This document shows, piece after piece, positions 25,205 to 33,170 of a DNA stretch of 46,570 nt. Position numbers and translations under genes: made by a program. Each line of letters starts with the position of its first letter. The stretch's first letter is position 1. A model generated the notes under the pieces. That model did not search any database, had not been told where the DNA came from, and worked only from the letters and a program-made list of their open reading frames with translations. Source of the stretch: Rubrivivax sp. (GTDB lineage: Bacteria > Pseudomonadota > Gammaproteobacteria > Burkholderiales > Burkholderiaceae_C); assembly GCA_030653505.1 (NCBI GenBank), contig JAURZK010000128.1, positions 1 through 46,570 on the forward strand. Direction: 5' to 3'.

Positions 25205-26811
25205 ACTTGTCCACTGTCTTTCGCCACGGCCGGCTGGCCGGCGCGCTCGCCGCGCTGCTGCTGGCCGGTGGCTGTGCCACCCTCCCTGCCCCCGAAACCG
25301 ACGCACCGCCGCCCGTGCTTGCCACACCCGTGGCCTTGCCAGAAGCGCCGGCCCCAGCGCCGGCGGTGGCAGCCGACGCCGTGGCCGCAGACGCCGGTAT
25401 CGCCAAACCGCCCCGCGCTCGGCACGAGCGGCGCTACGACACCTCACGCAGTGACCTCTGGGAGCGTGTGCGCCAAGGCTTCGCGATGGACGATATCGAC
25501 AGCGAGCTCGTGCGCAAGTGGGAACAGTGGTACGCCCGCGACCCGGACTACGTGCAGCGCATGACCGAACGCGGCGGTCGCTACCTCTTCCACATCGTCG
25601 AGGAAGTGCAGCGCCGCGGCCTGCCGGCCGAGCTGGCGCTGTTGCCCTTCATCGAAAGTGCCTTCAACCCGCAGGCGATGTCACGCGCCGCCGCGTCGGG
25701 CATGTGGCAGTTCATGCCGGCCACGGGCAAGGACTTCGAACTGCGCCAGAACCTCTTCCGCGACGACCGCCGCGACGTGCTGGCCAGCACCCGCGCCGCA
25801 CTCGACTACCTGCAGCGCTTGCACGGCCTGTTCGGCGACTGGCAGCTCGCGCTGGCCGCCTACAACTGGGGCCAGGGCAACGTGGGGCGCGCCATCGAAC
25901 GCAACCGCCGCGCCGGCCTGCCGACGCACTACGAAGCGTTGCGCATGCCGCAGGAAACGCGCGAATACGTGCCCAAGCTGCAGGCGGTGAAGAATATCGT
26001 TCGCCAGCCACAGAGCTTCGCGCTGCAGCTGCAACCGCTGGAGAACCACCCCTACTTCATGAGCGTGCCCATCGAGCGCGACATCGACCTCGGCCTGGCC
26101 GCCGAGCTCGCGGGCCTGAGCCTGGACGCCTTCCAGCAGCTCAACCCGCAGATGAACAAGCCGGTGATCCTGGCCGCCGGCACCCCGCAGGTGCTGCTGC
26201 CCTACGACAACGCCAACCGCTTCGTGCGCGAGCTGTCGGTGTACACACGCCCGCTGGCCAGCTGGACGGCCTGGGTGGCGCCCAGGACGCTGCAGCCCGC
26301 CGAGGCGGCACGGCTGATCGGCATGAGCGAAGGTGAACTGCGCGAGGTCAACCAGATCCCGCCGCGCATGCTGGTGCAGGCCGGCTCGACGCTGCTGGTG
26401 CCGCGCGACGAACAGTCCGACGCCGACGTCACCGAGCACATCGCCGACCACGCGCGCCTGCTGCTGGCGCCCGAGGCCCGCCCGCTGCGTACGGTGAGCT
26501 TCAAGGCCGGCCGCCGCGGCGACAGCGTGGCCGCCGTGGCCCGGCGTTACCGCGTCAGCCGCGTCCAGGTGGCATCGTGGAACGGGGTCTCGCCGCAGGC
26601 CAGCTTCAGGGCTGGGCAGGTCATCGTCGTGAAGCTGCAAGCCAAACCGCCGCGCTCGCGGGTCGCCGCGCGCAAGCAGGCGGCCCCGGCCACGCGCCAG
26701 GCCGCCAAGCCGGCCGCCGGCAAGCCGCGCGTCGCGGCCAAGACGGTCCCGACGAAGCGGGCGCAGGCCGGTGGTGCAGCGCCCGGCCAGGCGCGCACGG
26801 CGGCGCGCTGA
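25201..26811 (+). CDS. mltD: Membrane-bound lytic murein transglycosylase D
   Basis: A 536-residue lipoprotein (lipobox LLLAGGC, Cys25). After an Ala/Pro linker comes a GH23 transglycosylase domain with the catalytic Glu in LLPFIESAFNPQAMSRAAASG, then MWQFMPATGKDF and AAYNWGQGNVGRAI. Downstream, RMLVQAGSTLLVPRDE and the C-terminal VSFKAGRRGDSVAAVARRY...GQVIVVKL form a LysM-like peptidoglycan-binding repeat. The last 55 residues are a Lys/Arg/Ala/Pro-rich tail, longer than in E. coli MltD, that could bind the anionic wall. The ATG at 25201 overlaps the gloB stop. It cleaves glycan strands with formation of 1,6-anhydro ends. Confidence 0.95.
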   Translation: MNLSTVFRHGRLAGALAALLLAGGCATLPAPETDAPPPVLATPVALPEAPAPAPAVAADAVAADAGIAKPPRARHERRYDTSRSDLWERVRQGFAMDDIDSELVRKWEQWYARDPDYVQRMTERGGRYLFHIVEEVQRRGLPAELALLPFIESAFNPQAMSRAAASGMWQFMPATGKDFELRQNLFRDDRRDVLASTRAALDYLQRLHGLFGDWQLALAAYNWGQGNVGRAIERNRRAGLPTHYEALRMPQETREYVPKLQAVKNIVRQPQSFALQLQPLENHPYFMSVPIERDIDLGLAAELAGLSLDAFQQLNPQMNKPVILAAGTPQVLLPYDNANRFVRELSVYTRPLASWTAWVAPRTLQPAEAARLIGMSEGELREVNQIPPRMLVQAGSTLLVPRDEQSDADVTEHIADHARLLLAPEARPLRTVSFKAGRRGDSVAAVARRYRVSRVQVASWNGVSPQASFRAGQVIVVKLQAKPPRSRVAARKQAAPATRQAAKPAAGKPRVAAKTVPTKRAQAGGAAPGQARTAAR

Positions 26812-26821
26812 AGTCCTGCGC

Positions 26822-27325
26822 CTAGCCGAGGAAGTCGCGCTTGCCGACGTCCACCCCCGCCTGGCGCAGCAGGGCGTAGGCCGTCGTGGCGTGGAAGTAG
26901 AAGTTCGGCAGCACGTACTGCATCAGGTAGGCCTCGCCCTTGTAGTGCCGCGGGTCGCCGACACGCATCTGCAACACGATCTCGCGGGCTTCGCTGCCGT
27001 CGACCTGCGCCGCGGGCACCGACTGCACGTAATCGATCGTCTTGCGGATGCGTGCACGCAGTTCGTCGAACGAGGCCTCGTTGTCGTCCCACTTCGGCAC
27101 GTCCTGGCCGGCCAGTCGCGCCACGCAGCCCTTGGCGAAGTCGGCCGCGATCTGGATCTGCCGCGTGAAGGGCAGCATGTCGGGCGCCATGCGCAGGCCC
27201 AGGTAGTTGTCGGGGCTGAACTTGCGCGCCTCGGCGTGCGCCTGCGCCTTGTCCAGCCAGGTGAGCATGGCGCCGAGCTGGCGGACGAAGGCGGGCACGC
27301 TGGCCGCATGCATGGAAAGGCTCAT
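26822..27325 (-). CDS. DUF1993 family protein
   Basis: A 167-residue protein of the DUF1993 family, predicted to be a four-helix DinB-like bundle. The start MSLSMHAASVPAFVRQLGAMLTWLDKA, the central LRMAPDMLPFTRQIQIAADF and the end GEAYLMQYVLPNFYFHATTAYALLRQAGVDVGKRDFLG are the conserved blocks of the family. The molecular function is unknown. A GGAGA lies upstream of the ATG at 27325. Its stop is only 10 bases from the convergent mltD stop. It is divergent from the hydroxyacid dehydrogenase gene (86-base gap). Confidence 0.9.
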   Translation of the reverse strand: MSLSMHAASVPAFVRQLGAMLTWLDKAQAHAEARKFSPDNYLGLRMAPDMLPFTRQIQIAADFAKGCVARLAGQDVPKWDDNEASFDELRARIRKTIDYVQSVPAAQVDGSEAREIVLQMRVGDPRHYKGEAYLMQYVLPNFYFHATTAYALLRQAGVDVGKRDFLG

Positions 27326-27411
27326 CGGGAATCTCCAGGGGGATAAGGGCCGAGCATGCTAGCGCCGGCGGGCACGCGGCGCCGGACAGGGCAGAATGTT
27401 GCACCCCACCC

Positions 27412-28419
27412 ATGAACATCATCATCCTCGACGACTACCAGGACGCCGTGCGCAAGCTCGAATGCGCCAAGCTCCTGGAACCCCTGAGCGCCAAGGTCTT
27501 CACCAACACCGTCAAGGGCATAGGCCAGCTCAGCGTGCGGCTGCGCGATGCCGACGTGCTGGTGCTGATCCGCGAACGCACCCAGTTCCCGAAGGCACTG
27601 CTGGAAAAGCTGCCGCGGCTGAAGCTGATCTCGCAGACCGGGCGCGTCGGCGCGCATGTCGATGTCGCCGCCTGCACACGGCTGGGCATCGCGGTGGCCG
27701 AAGGCGTGGGCTCGCCGGTGGCGCCGGCCGAGCTGACCTGGGCGCTGATCATGGCCAGCATGCGGCGGCTGCCGCAGTACATCGGCAACCTCAAGCACGG
27801 CGCCTGGCAGCAGAGCGGGCTGAAGACGGCCTCGATGCCGCCGAACTTCGCCATCGGCATGGTGCTGCGCGGCAAGACGCTGGGCATCTGGGGCTACGGC
27901 AAGATAGGCCAGCTCGTCGCCGGTTACGGCCGCTCTTTCGGCATGCAGGTGCAGGTTTGGGGCAGCGAGGCCTCGCGCGCCCGTGCCATCGCCGACGGCC
28001 ATACCGCGGCCGATAGCTGCGAGGCCTTCTTCGAGCGCAGCGACGTGCTCACGCTGCACCTGCGCCTGAACGAGGCCACGCGCGGCATCGTGCGGCTGGA
28101 TGCACTCAGTCGCATGAAGCCCACGGCGCTCATCGTCAACACTTCGCGCGCCGAACTCATCGAGGACAACGCGCTCGTGGCGGCACTGAACCGCGGCCGC
28201 CCCGGCATGGCCGCGGTGGACGTGTTCGAGAGCGAACCCATCCTGCAGGGCCACCCGCTGCTGCGGCTGGAGAACGCGGTGTGCACACCGCACCTCGGTT
28301 ATGTCGAGCAGGACAGCTACGAGATGTACTTCGGCGCCGCCTTCCGCAACGTCATCAACTTCATCAACAACGAGCCCACCAACCTGGTGAACCCCGAAGC
28401 GCTGAAGGTGCTTCGTTGA
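27412..28419 (+). CDS. D-isomer-specific 2-hydroxyacid dehydrogenase
   Basis: A 335-residue NAD-dependent dehydrogenase of the phosphoglycerate dehydrogenase/glycerate dehydrogenase superfamily. Substrate-domain elements LISQTGRVGAHVDVAAC lead to the Rossmann motif GKTLGIWGYGKIGQLVAGYG. Catalytic Arg, Glu and His appear in IVNTSRAELI, VDVFESEPI and VCTPHLGYVEQDSYE. The N-terminus MNIIILDDYQDAVRKL matches a subgroup usually annotated only as 2-hydroxyacid dehydrogenase; the substrate is unknown. The stop codon is overlapped by a TTG start of the chromate-transporter half gene (TTGA). It is the first gene of a four-gene overlapping set. Confidence 0.92.
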   Translation: MNIIILDDYQDAVRKLECAKLLEPLSAKVFTNTVKGIGQLSVRLRDADVLVLIRERTQFPKALLEKLPRLKLISQTGRVGAHVDVAACTRLGIAVAEGVGSPVAPAELTWALIMASMRRLPQYIGNLKHGAWQQSGLKTASMPPNFAIGMVLRGKTLGIWGYGKIGQLVAGYGRSFGMQVQVWGSEASRARAIADGHTAADSCEAFFERSDVLTLHLRLNEATRGIVRLDALSRMKPTALIVNTSRAELIEDNALVAALNRGRPGMAAVDVFESEPILQGHPLLRLENAVCTPHLGYVEQDSYEMYFGAAFRNVINFINNEPTNLVNPEALKVLR

Positions 28420-29027
28420 AGGACGGCGCCGAAGCTGCGTCGTCGAGGGGCCGTGCGGGGGACGCCGACGACGAAACGACGCTGCCGCCGGCATCGACGC
28501 GCGCACTGTTCGTGGCCTTCAACCGCCTGGCGCTGCAGGGTTTCGGCGGCGTGATCCCGGTCGCCCAGCGTGAGCTGGTGGAACGCCAACGCTGGCTCAA
28601 CCGGCAGGGCTTTCTGGAACTGCTGAGCATCAGCCAGGTGCTGCCAGGGCCGAACATCGTCAACATGGCCTTGATCTTCGGCGATCGCCATTTCGGCTGG
28701 CGCGGCGCGCTGGCCGCCATCGGCGGCATCCTGGCTGCACCGCTGTTGCTGGTGCTGGTGCTGGCCGTGGCGGTGCGGCAGGCGCAGGGGCTGCCTGCGG
28801 TGGGCGACGCGTTGCGCGGCATGGGGGTGGTGGCTGCCGGGCTGGTGCTGTCGACGGCCTGGCGGCTGGCGGGAGGCCTGCGCAGGAACCGACTCGGCGT
28901 GCCGGTGTGCGCGGGCTTCGTCGTCCTCACGCTGCTGGCCGTGGCGGTGCTGCGCTGGCCGCTGGCCGCCGTGGTGCTGGGGCTGGGCAGCGTGTCGATG
29001 GCGCTGGCCTGGCACAAGCTGCCGTGA
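28416..29027 (+). CDS. chrA: Chromate transporter, N-terminal-type half (short CHR)
   Basis: A 203-residue integral membrane protein of the short-chain CHR family; pairs of such halves form a chromate/sulfate antiporter. Signature: FNRLALQGFGGVIPVAQRELVERQRWLN, FLELLSISQVLPGPNIVNMALIFGDRHFGWRGA, then four or so hydrophobic helices. The start chosen is the TTG at 28416: it overlaps the upstream stop (TTGA), has GAAGG seven bases before it, and gives a hydrophilic leader of about 30 residues. The frame extends further upstream only inside the dehydrogenase gene. The stop overlaps the next half gene as TGATG. Confidence 0.9.
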   Translation: MKDGAEAASSRGRAGDADDETTLPPASTRALFVAFNRLALQGFGGVIPVAQRELVERQRWLNRQGFLELLSISQVLPGPNIVNMALIFGDRHFGWRGALAAIGGILAAPLLLVLVLAVAVRQAQGLPAVGDALRGMGVVAAGLVLSTAWRLAGGLRRNRLGVPVCAGFVVLTLLAVAVLRWPLAAVVLGLGSVSMALAWHKLP

Positions 29028-29584
29028 TGCGCGAACTGCTGGTGGGCAGCCTGTCGCTGTCGCCGGCCGACTGGCTGCTGCTGTTCACGCACTTCGCGAT
29101 GCTCTCGCTGCTGGCGGTGGGCGGCGCCATCACCACGGCGCCCGACATGCAGCGCTTCGTGGTGCGTGAGCACGGCTGGCTCAGCGACGCGCAGTTCACC
29201 GGCTCGGTGGCGCTGGCGCAGGCGGCGCCGGGGCCTAACGTGCTTTTCGTGGCCATCATCGGCTTCAACATCGGCGGCCTGGCCGGTGTCTTCGCCACCA
29301 TGCTGGGCACGCTGCTGCCCAGCAGCCTGCTGGCCTATGGCGTCACGCGCTGGGGCGAGCGCAACCGCGAGTCGAGGGCGCTGCGGGCCTTCACCACCGG
29401 CATGGCGCCGTTGACGCTGGCGCTGCTGGCGGCCACGGGCTGGATCCTGCTGGCCCCCACGCACCCGAACTGGGCCACGGCGGTGCTGGTGGCGGGCACC
29501 ATCGTGTTCATGCTGCGCACGTCCTTCAGCCCGCTGTGGCCCATCGCCGTCGGTGCCGTGGCCGGCGTGATGGGCTGGGTGTGA
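29027..29584 (+). CDS. Chromate transporter, C-terminal-type half (short CHR)
   Basis: A 185-residue partner half of the CHR transporter. Signature: FTHFAMLSLLAVGGAITTAPDMQRFVVREHGWLS, FTGSVALAQAAPGPNVLFVAIIGFNIGGLAG, followed by hydrophobic helices ending VAGVMGWV. The ATG at 29027 shares its A with the stop of the first half, so the two are made in step and probably dimerise in antiparallel orientation, as known for bipartite CHR systems. Whether the natural substrate is chromate, sulfate or another oxyanion is not visible. The alpha/beta hydrolase gene starts one base after its stop. Confidence 0.9.
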   Translation: MRELLVGSLSLSPADWLLLFTHFAMLSLLAVGGAITTAPDMQRFVVREHGWLSDAQFTGSVALAQAAPGPNVLFVAIIGFNIGGLAGVFATMLGTLLPSSLLAYGVTRWGERNRESRALRAFTTGMAPLTLALLAATGWILLAPTHPNWATAVLVAGTIVFMLRTSFSPLWPIAVGAVAGVMGWV

Positions 29585-29585
29585 A

Positions 29586-30395
29586 GTGAAGGTCGCCGGC
29601 TGGCAGCGCGGCCTGCTGCGCGCGGCGGCGGGTGTGCTTGTCCTGTATGCCGCCGTCATCGCGGCCCTTTGGTGGGGTCAGGAGCGGCTGCTCTTCCACC
29701 CGCAGAAGCTGGCGGCCGGGCATCATTACGAACAGCGCGCCGACGTGCACGAAGTGTGGGTCGACGTGCCCGGGGCACGGCTGAACGCGCTGCACCTGCG
29801 CCTGCCCCGGCCCGACGGCGTGGTCTTCTTCCTGCACGGCAACGCCGGCAGCCTGCAGACCTGGTTCATCAACGTCGACTTCTACCGGCGGCTGAACTTC
29901 GACCTCTTCATGCTCGACTACCGCGGCTTCGGCAAGAGCAGCGGCCGCATCGAGAGCGAAGCGCAGCTGCACGCCGACGTGCGCGCCGCATGGGCGCAGG
30001 TCGCGCCGCAGTACGCCGGTCTAAGACGTGTGATCTTCGGTCGCTCCCTGGGCAGCGGCCTGGCCGCTGCGCTGGCTGCCCAGGTGCAGCCCGAGCTGAC
30101 GGTGCTGGTTTCACCGTACTCGAGCGTGGCCGCACTGTCGCACGAGCACTACCCCTGGGTGCCGGATGCCGTGCTGCGCTACCCGCTGCGCACCGACGAC
30201 GCGCTGCGCCGCCTGCAGGGCCGCGTGCTGCTGGTGCACGGCCTGCGCGACACGCTGATCGCGCCGGAGCACAGCGAACGACTGCGCGCCCTGGTGCCCA
30301 GTGCCGAGTGGCTTCCCGTGCCCGATGCCGGACATGACGACATCCACAACCACGCGGCTTACCTCGACGGCCTGGGCGCGGCGCTCCGGCGCTGA
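29586..30395 (+). CDS. Alpha/beta hydrolase, membrane-anchored (BEM46/YfhR-like)
   Basis: A 269-residue hydrolase with one N-terminal transmembrane helix (about 10-28). Oxyanion and nucleophile motifs are FFLHGNAGSLQTW and the elbow FGRSLGSG (Ser nucleophile). The acid is in HGLRDTLIAPEHSE and the His in PDAGHDDIHNH. This is the pattern of BEM46/YfhR-type serine hydrolases, whose substrates are not known. GTG start at 29586, one base after the transporter stop, so it is almost certainly co-translated. A duplicated terminator shared with upp follows. Confidence 0.9.
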   Translation: MKVAGWQRGLLRAAAGVLVLYAAVIAALWWGQERLLFHPQKLAAGHHYEQRADVHEVWVDVPGARLNALHLRLPRPDGVVFFLHGNAGSLQTWFINVDFYRRLNFDLFMLDYRGFGKSSGRIESEAQLHADVRAAWAQVAPQYAGLRRVIFGRSLGSGLAAALAAQVQPELTVLVSPYSSVAALSHEHYPWVPDAVLRYPLRTDDALRRLQGRVLLVHGLRDTLIAPEHSERLRALVPSAEWLPVPDAGHDDIHNHAAYLDGLGAALRR

Positions 30396-30409
30396 GCGCA
30401 AGGGGGGTT

Positions 30410-30475
30410 GGGCCTCGCAGCGCTCGGCCTCGACGTGAGGCGAAAAACCCCGCGCAGGCGGGGTTTCTCGTCCTC
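30410..30475. repeat. Tandem repeat copy 1 carrying a terminator hairpin
   Basis: First of two 66-bp copies, 67 bp apart. It differs from copy 2 (30477-30542) at one base by eye (GCGCT versus GAGCT near position 10-15 of the unit). It contains the hairpin at 30445-30466. Confidence 0.93.
30445..30466. terminator. Bidirectional terminator hairpin, copy 1
   Basis: AAACCCCGC / GCGGGGTTT with loop GCAG (9-bp perfect stem). Read on the minus strand it ends in five T bases, suited to terminating upp read-through; on the plus strand it ends TTTCTCG, serving the alpha/beta hydrolase transcript. Confidence 0.85.
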
Positions 30476-30476
30476 C

Positions 30477-30542
30477 GGGCCTCGCAGAGCTCGGCCTCGA
30501 CGTGAGGCGAAAAACCCCGCGCAGGCGGGGTTTCTCGTCCTC
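30477..30542. repeat. Tandem repeat copy 2 carrying a terminator hairpin
   Basis: Second copy of the 66-bp unit. Its last two bases fall inside the upp stop codon. Together with the next bases it forms an outer 10-bp arm pair CGACGTGAGG (30498-30507) / CCTCACGTCG (30539-30548) around the inner hairpin, which copy 1 lacks. Confidence 0.93.
30512..30533. terminator. Bidirectional terminator hairpin, copy 2 (upp terminator)
   Basis: Same 9-bp stem and GCAG loop as copy 1, eight bases beyond the upp stop on the minus strand and followed there by TTTTT. The extended arms reach into the last two codons and the stop of upp. Confidence 0.88.
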
Positions 30543-31167
30543 ACGTCGTCCCGAAGATCTTGTCGCCGGCGTCGCCCAGCCCGGGGATGATGTAGCCGCG
30601 TTCGTCGAGGTGGCTGTCCACCGCCGCCGTCCAGCAGCGCACGTCGGGGTGCGCGGCCTCCAGCGCGCGCACGCCTTCGGGCGCGGCCACCAGCACCAGG
30701 GCGCGTATGTCCGTGCAGCCGCGGGCCTTCAGCAGGGCCACGGTGGCGATCATCGAGCCGGCGGTGGCCAGCATGGGGTCGATGATGACGGCGGTGCGTT
30801 CCTCGAGATGGCCCACCAGGCGTTCGAAGTAGTGCTCGGGCTGCAGCGTTTCGTGGTTGCGGCACAGGCCCACGACGCTGACCTTGGCGTTGGGCATGAT
30901 GTCGAGCACACCGTCGAGCATGCCCAGGCCAGCGCGCAGGATGGGCACGATGGTGAGCTTGCGCCCGGCGACCTGCTCGATGGTGGCCGGCCCGCTCCAG
31001 CAGTCGATGGTCGTCGTTTCCAGCGGGAAGTCGGCCGTGGCCTCGTAGGCCAGCAGGCGGCCGAGTTCGTTGGTCAGCGCCCGGAAGTCCTTGGTCGGCA
31101 GGCCGGCCTGGCGCAGCAGCCCCACCTTGTGGCGCACGAGCGGGTGGCGGACCTGTATGACGGGCAT
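30541..31167 (-). CDS. upp: Uracil phosphoribosyltransferase
   Basis: A 208-residue salvage enzyme making UMP from uracil and PRPP. The length equals the family standard. Motifs: [12 protein letters not shown] near the start, [14 protein letters not shown], the PRPP-binding loop [14 protein letters not shown], and the uracil-binding [17 protein letters not shown] at the C-terminus. ATG at 31167. It lies 32 bases after the rlmB stop on the same strand, so co-transcription is likely. The 3' end is unusual: the stop codon is part of the outer arm of a long inverted repeat and is followed by two tandem terminators. Confidence 0.97.
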   Translation of the reverse strand: MPVIQVRHPLVRHKVGLLRQAGLPTKDFRALTNELGRLLAYEATADFPLETTTIDCWSGPATIEQVAGRKLTIVPILRAGLGMLDGVLDIMPNAKVSVVGLCRNHETLQPEHYFERLVGHLEERTAVIIDPMLATAGSMIATVALLKARGCTDIRALVLVAAPEGVRALEAAHPDVRCWTAAVDSHLDERGYIIPGLGDAGDKIFGTT

Positions 31168-31199
31168 CGTGGTGGCAAAACGCAGCAAGCGTGCCGGTT

Positions 31200-31937
31200 T
31201 CAGGCGCCGCGCCGCTGGCGCAGCGCTTCGTAGAGGCACACACCCGCGGCAACGCTGACGTTCAGGCTCTCCACCGCACCAGCCATGGGGATGCGCACCA
31301 GCTCGTCGCAATGGCGGCGCGTCAGCTGGCGCAGGCCGGCACCTTCGGCGCCCAGCACCAGCGCCACGGGGCCCGTCAGGTCGACGTCGTAGAGCGTGCT
31401 CGCAGCGTCGTCGCTGGTGCCGATGACACGGATGTCGCGGTCCTTCAGGTCGGCCAGCGTGCGCGCGAGGTTGGTCACCATCAGGTAGGGCACGGTGTCG
31501 GCCGCGCCGCTGGCCACCTTGGCCACCGTCGCGTTCAGGCCCACGGCGTGGTCCTTGGGGGCGACGACGGCATGCGCGCCGGCACCGTCGGCCACGCGCA
31601 GGCAGGCGCCCAGGTTGTGCGGGTCGGTGACACCGTCAAGCACCAGCAGCAGCGGCGGGCCTTCGACCTCGTCGAGCACCTCGTCCAGCGAATGCCGCGG
31701 CGGCAGCGCGGTGACACGCGCCGCCACGCCCTGGTGGCGCGAGGTGCCGGACAGCTGCGCCAGGCGTGCGTCGTCGCTGTCGATGATCTGCACACCCGCA
31801 TCGCGAGCGCGCTCGACGAACTGGCGCATGCGCGCGTCGCGGCGTGCGGTGTCGACGTGGATCTCGGCCACCGAGGCCGGGGCCGTCTTCAGCCGCACGG
31901 TGACGGCGTGGAAGCCGAACAGGACTTTGGTGCTCAC
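31200..31937 (-). CDS. rlmB: 23S rRNA (guanosine-2'-O)-methyltransferase RlmB
   Basis: A 245-residue SpoU/TrmH-family enzyme that methylates G2251 (E. coli numbering) in 23S rRNA. The N-terminal substrate-binding domain starts [15 protein letters not shown]. The SPOUT knot motifs are [35 protein letters not shown] and [17 protein letters not shown]. All match E. coli RlmB closely in order and spacing. The GTG at 31937 aligns with the E. coli start. An ATG ten codons upstream (31967) is the alternative, but its extra residues are Cys/Trp-rich and unlike the family. Confidence 0.95.
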   Translation of the reverse strand: MSTKVLFGFHAVTVRLKTAPASVAEIHVDTARRDARMRQFVERARDAGVQIIDSDDARLAQLSGTSRHQGVAARVTALPPRHSLDEVLDEVEGPPLLLVLDGVTDPHNLGACLRVADGAGAHAVVAPKDHAVGLNATVAKVASGAADTVPYLMVTNLARTLADLKDRDIRVIGTSDDAASTLYDVDLTGPVALVLGAEGAGLRQLTRRHCDELVRIPMAGAVESLNVSVAAGVCLYEALRQRRGA

Positions 31938-32017
31938 GGGTGGCCCCCAATGGAAACAGCGCCGCATGTTAGCCCCGGGCCAAGGCGCGCTCGCTGCGCC
32001 GCCGCGGGGCCGGGCGC

Positions 32018-32386
32018 TCAGCGGAAGTCTTCGGGCCGCAACTCGATGGGCTGGCCGTGCGGCGTGCGGTCGGCAGCGTGGTCCCAGGCCTGGCGGTGGG
32101 CCTCGAGCTCGCTTGCGCTGCTGGCGCCCTTGGCGGCCACCAGGTGTTCCAGCGCCGCCAGCCAGTGTCGGTAGTAGGTGCTGCCGTCGTCGGCGTCGCC
32201 GGTGGTCTGCGCGGCGGCGATCTGCTCGGCAAGCGCCTGCGCCCACTCGGCCCAGGTGAAGAGGCCCTGGCGGTGCAGCGCCAGCACCAGCGCGAAGGCG
32301 TGGGCCTGCCAGGGCTCGGCGAACACCGGCTCATCGGCGTCGGGGACGAAGTGCCTGCTCATCGGGGTTGCCCCAGAGGTCGTCAT
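32018..32386 (-). CDS. Nitrile hydratase accessory/beta-subunit N-terminal-like protein (orphan)
   Basis: A 122-residue soluble protein. The block [35 protein letters not shown], followed by [21 protein letters not shown], is the hallmark of the nitrile hydratase accessory family, related to the N-terminal part of the beta subunit. In nitrile-degrading bacteria such proteins help load the metal centre of the alpha subunit. No alpha or beta subunit gene lies in this window. The ATG at 32386 overlaps the stop of the upstream small membrane gene (ATGA); a Met eight codons on is an alternative. Function without a nitrile hydratase partner is unknown. Confidence 0.8.
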   Translation of the reverse strand: MTTSGATPMSRHFVPDADEPVFAEPWQAHAFALVLALHRQGLFTWAEWAQALAEQIAAAQTTGDADDGSTYYRHWLAALEHLVAAKGASSASELEAHRQAWDHAADRTPHGQPIELRPEDFR

Positions 32387-32601
32387 GGCACGCGGCGTTG
32401 TGGCGCGCTGTCGGGTGGTTCCATGCGCGCCCTCACCGCCACCAGTGCCGCCCCGGCCACGGTGGCGACTGTGCCCAGCGCGACGAGTGTCCAGCCCAGC
32501 GCGGACGCTCCACCGCGCAGCGTGAACACACCCACGGCGACGCCGAACAGGCCGCCGTAGATCAACACCCAGATCCAGACTTCGACAGTGGCGGGTTTCA
32601 C
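32383..32601 (-). CDS. Small two-helix membrane protein, unknown
   Basis: A 72-residue protein with two hydrophobic helices (about 7-28 and 35-57) separated by a short Gly/Arg turn and ending in a hydrophilic tail with Arg, Glu and Pro. I do not recognise a family. GTG start at 32601 without a clear Shine-Dalgarno sequence. The stop overlaps the start of the nitrile-hydratase-accessory-like gene, which supports its being a real coupled gene. It could be a membrane anchor or simply a small conserved hypothetical. Confidence 0.6.
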   Translation of the reverse strand: MKPATVEVWIWVLIYGGLFGVAVGVFTLRGGASALGWTLVALGTVATVAGAALVAVRARMEPPDSAPQRRVP

Positions 32602-32655
32602 GGGCGCGAGTTTGTCAGAACCACCGGTCGTGCATCACCGCGGCAGCGACGCACG

Positions 32656-32687
32656 GCACGCCGCGATGCGGTCAGCTCGCGGCGTGC
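32656..32687. other. Long hairpin after the thioesterase gene
   Basis: An 11-bp perfect stem GCACGCCGCGA (32656-32666) / TCGCGGCGTGC (32677-32687), 10-base loop, in the 128-base gap between the thioesterase stop and the small membrane gene. No T-run on the minus strand; probably the 3' boundary of the beta-oxidation transcript. Confidence 0.6.
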
Positions 32688-32729
32688 GTTGGGCAGCAGA
32701 GCATCGAGCGTGGCGCGCGGACACGGCGC

Positions 32730-33152
32730 TCAGTCGCGCACCGCGACCATCGCCATCGTGGCCGATGCCTTCATCACCAGCGTGCGCGGCCCAGGGCCCT
32801 CGGCATACACCTCGGCCTCGGTGAAGCTGAGCGTGCGGCCGGCCTTCAGCACCCAGGCCTCGCAGACCAGGCGTTCACCGACACCCGGACGCAGCAGGCT
32901 GGTCTTCAGTTCGGCGGTGATGGCCCAGACGCCGTCGGCGGCCAGCGTCTGCGCTGCGGTGCCCATCGTGTGGTCGGCCAGCGTCGCCATCACGCCGGCA
33001 TGCGCCTGCCCCGTGTGCTGCCGGTGGCGGTGGGCCAGTGAAAGCAGCGCGGTGACGTGGCCGGGCGCGCCGGCGACGGGCTCAGCGCCCAGGTCGACCA
33101 TGAAGGGAGAACGGGCGAAGAAGGCACGCAGCGTGTCGAGGTCGTGGTCCAC
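32730..33152 (-). CDS. PaaI-type hotdog-fold thioesterase
   Basis: A 140-residue single hotdog-domain thioesterase. The family core is HTGQAHAGVMATLADHTMGTAAQTL, with the catalytic Asp in TLADHTMG, followed by AITAELKTSLLRP and the strand CEAWVLKAGRTLSFTEAEVY. Enzymes of this group hydrolyse CoA thioesters, often phenylacetyl- or acyl-CoA intermediates, to relieve CoA sequestration. GTG start at 33152 with GAGGG six bases upstream. It lies downstream of thiolase and the bifunctional hydratase/dehydrogenase on the same strand, which fits a housekeeping role for that pathway. A 12-bp tandem repeat occupies the gap to thiolase. Confidence 0.88.
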   Translation of the reverse strand: MDHDLDTLRAFFARSPFMVDLGAEPVAGAPGHVTALLSLAHRHRQHTGQAHAGVMATLADHTMGTAAQTLAADGVWAITAELKTSLLRPGVGERLVCEAWVLKAGRTLSFTEAEVYAEGPGPRTLVMKASATMAMVAVRD

Positions 33153-33170
33153 GGGGCGCCCTCAGTCGCC

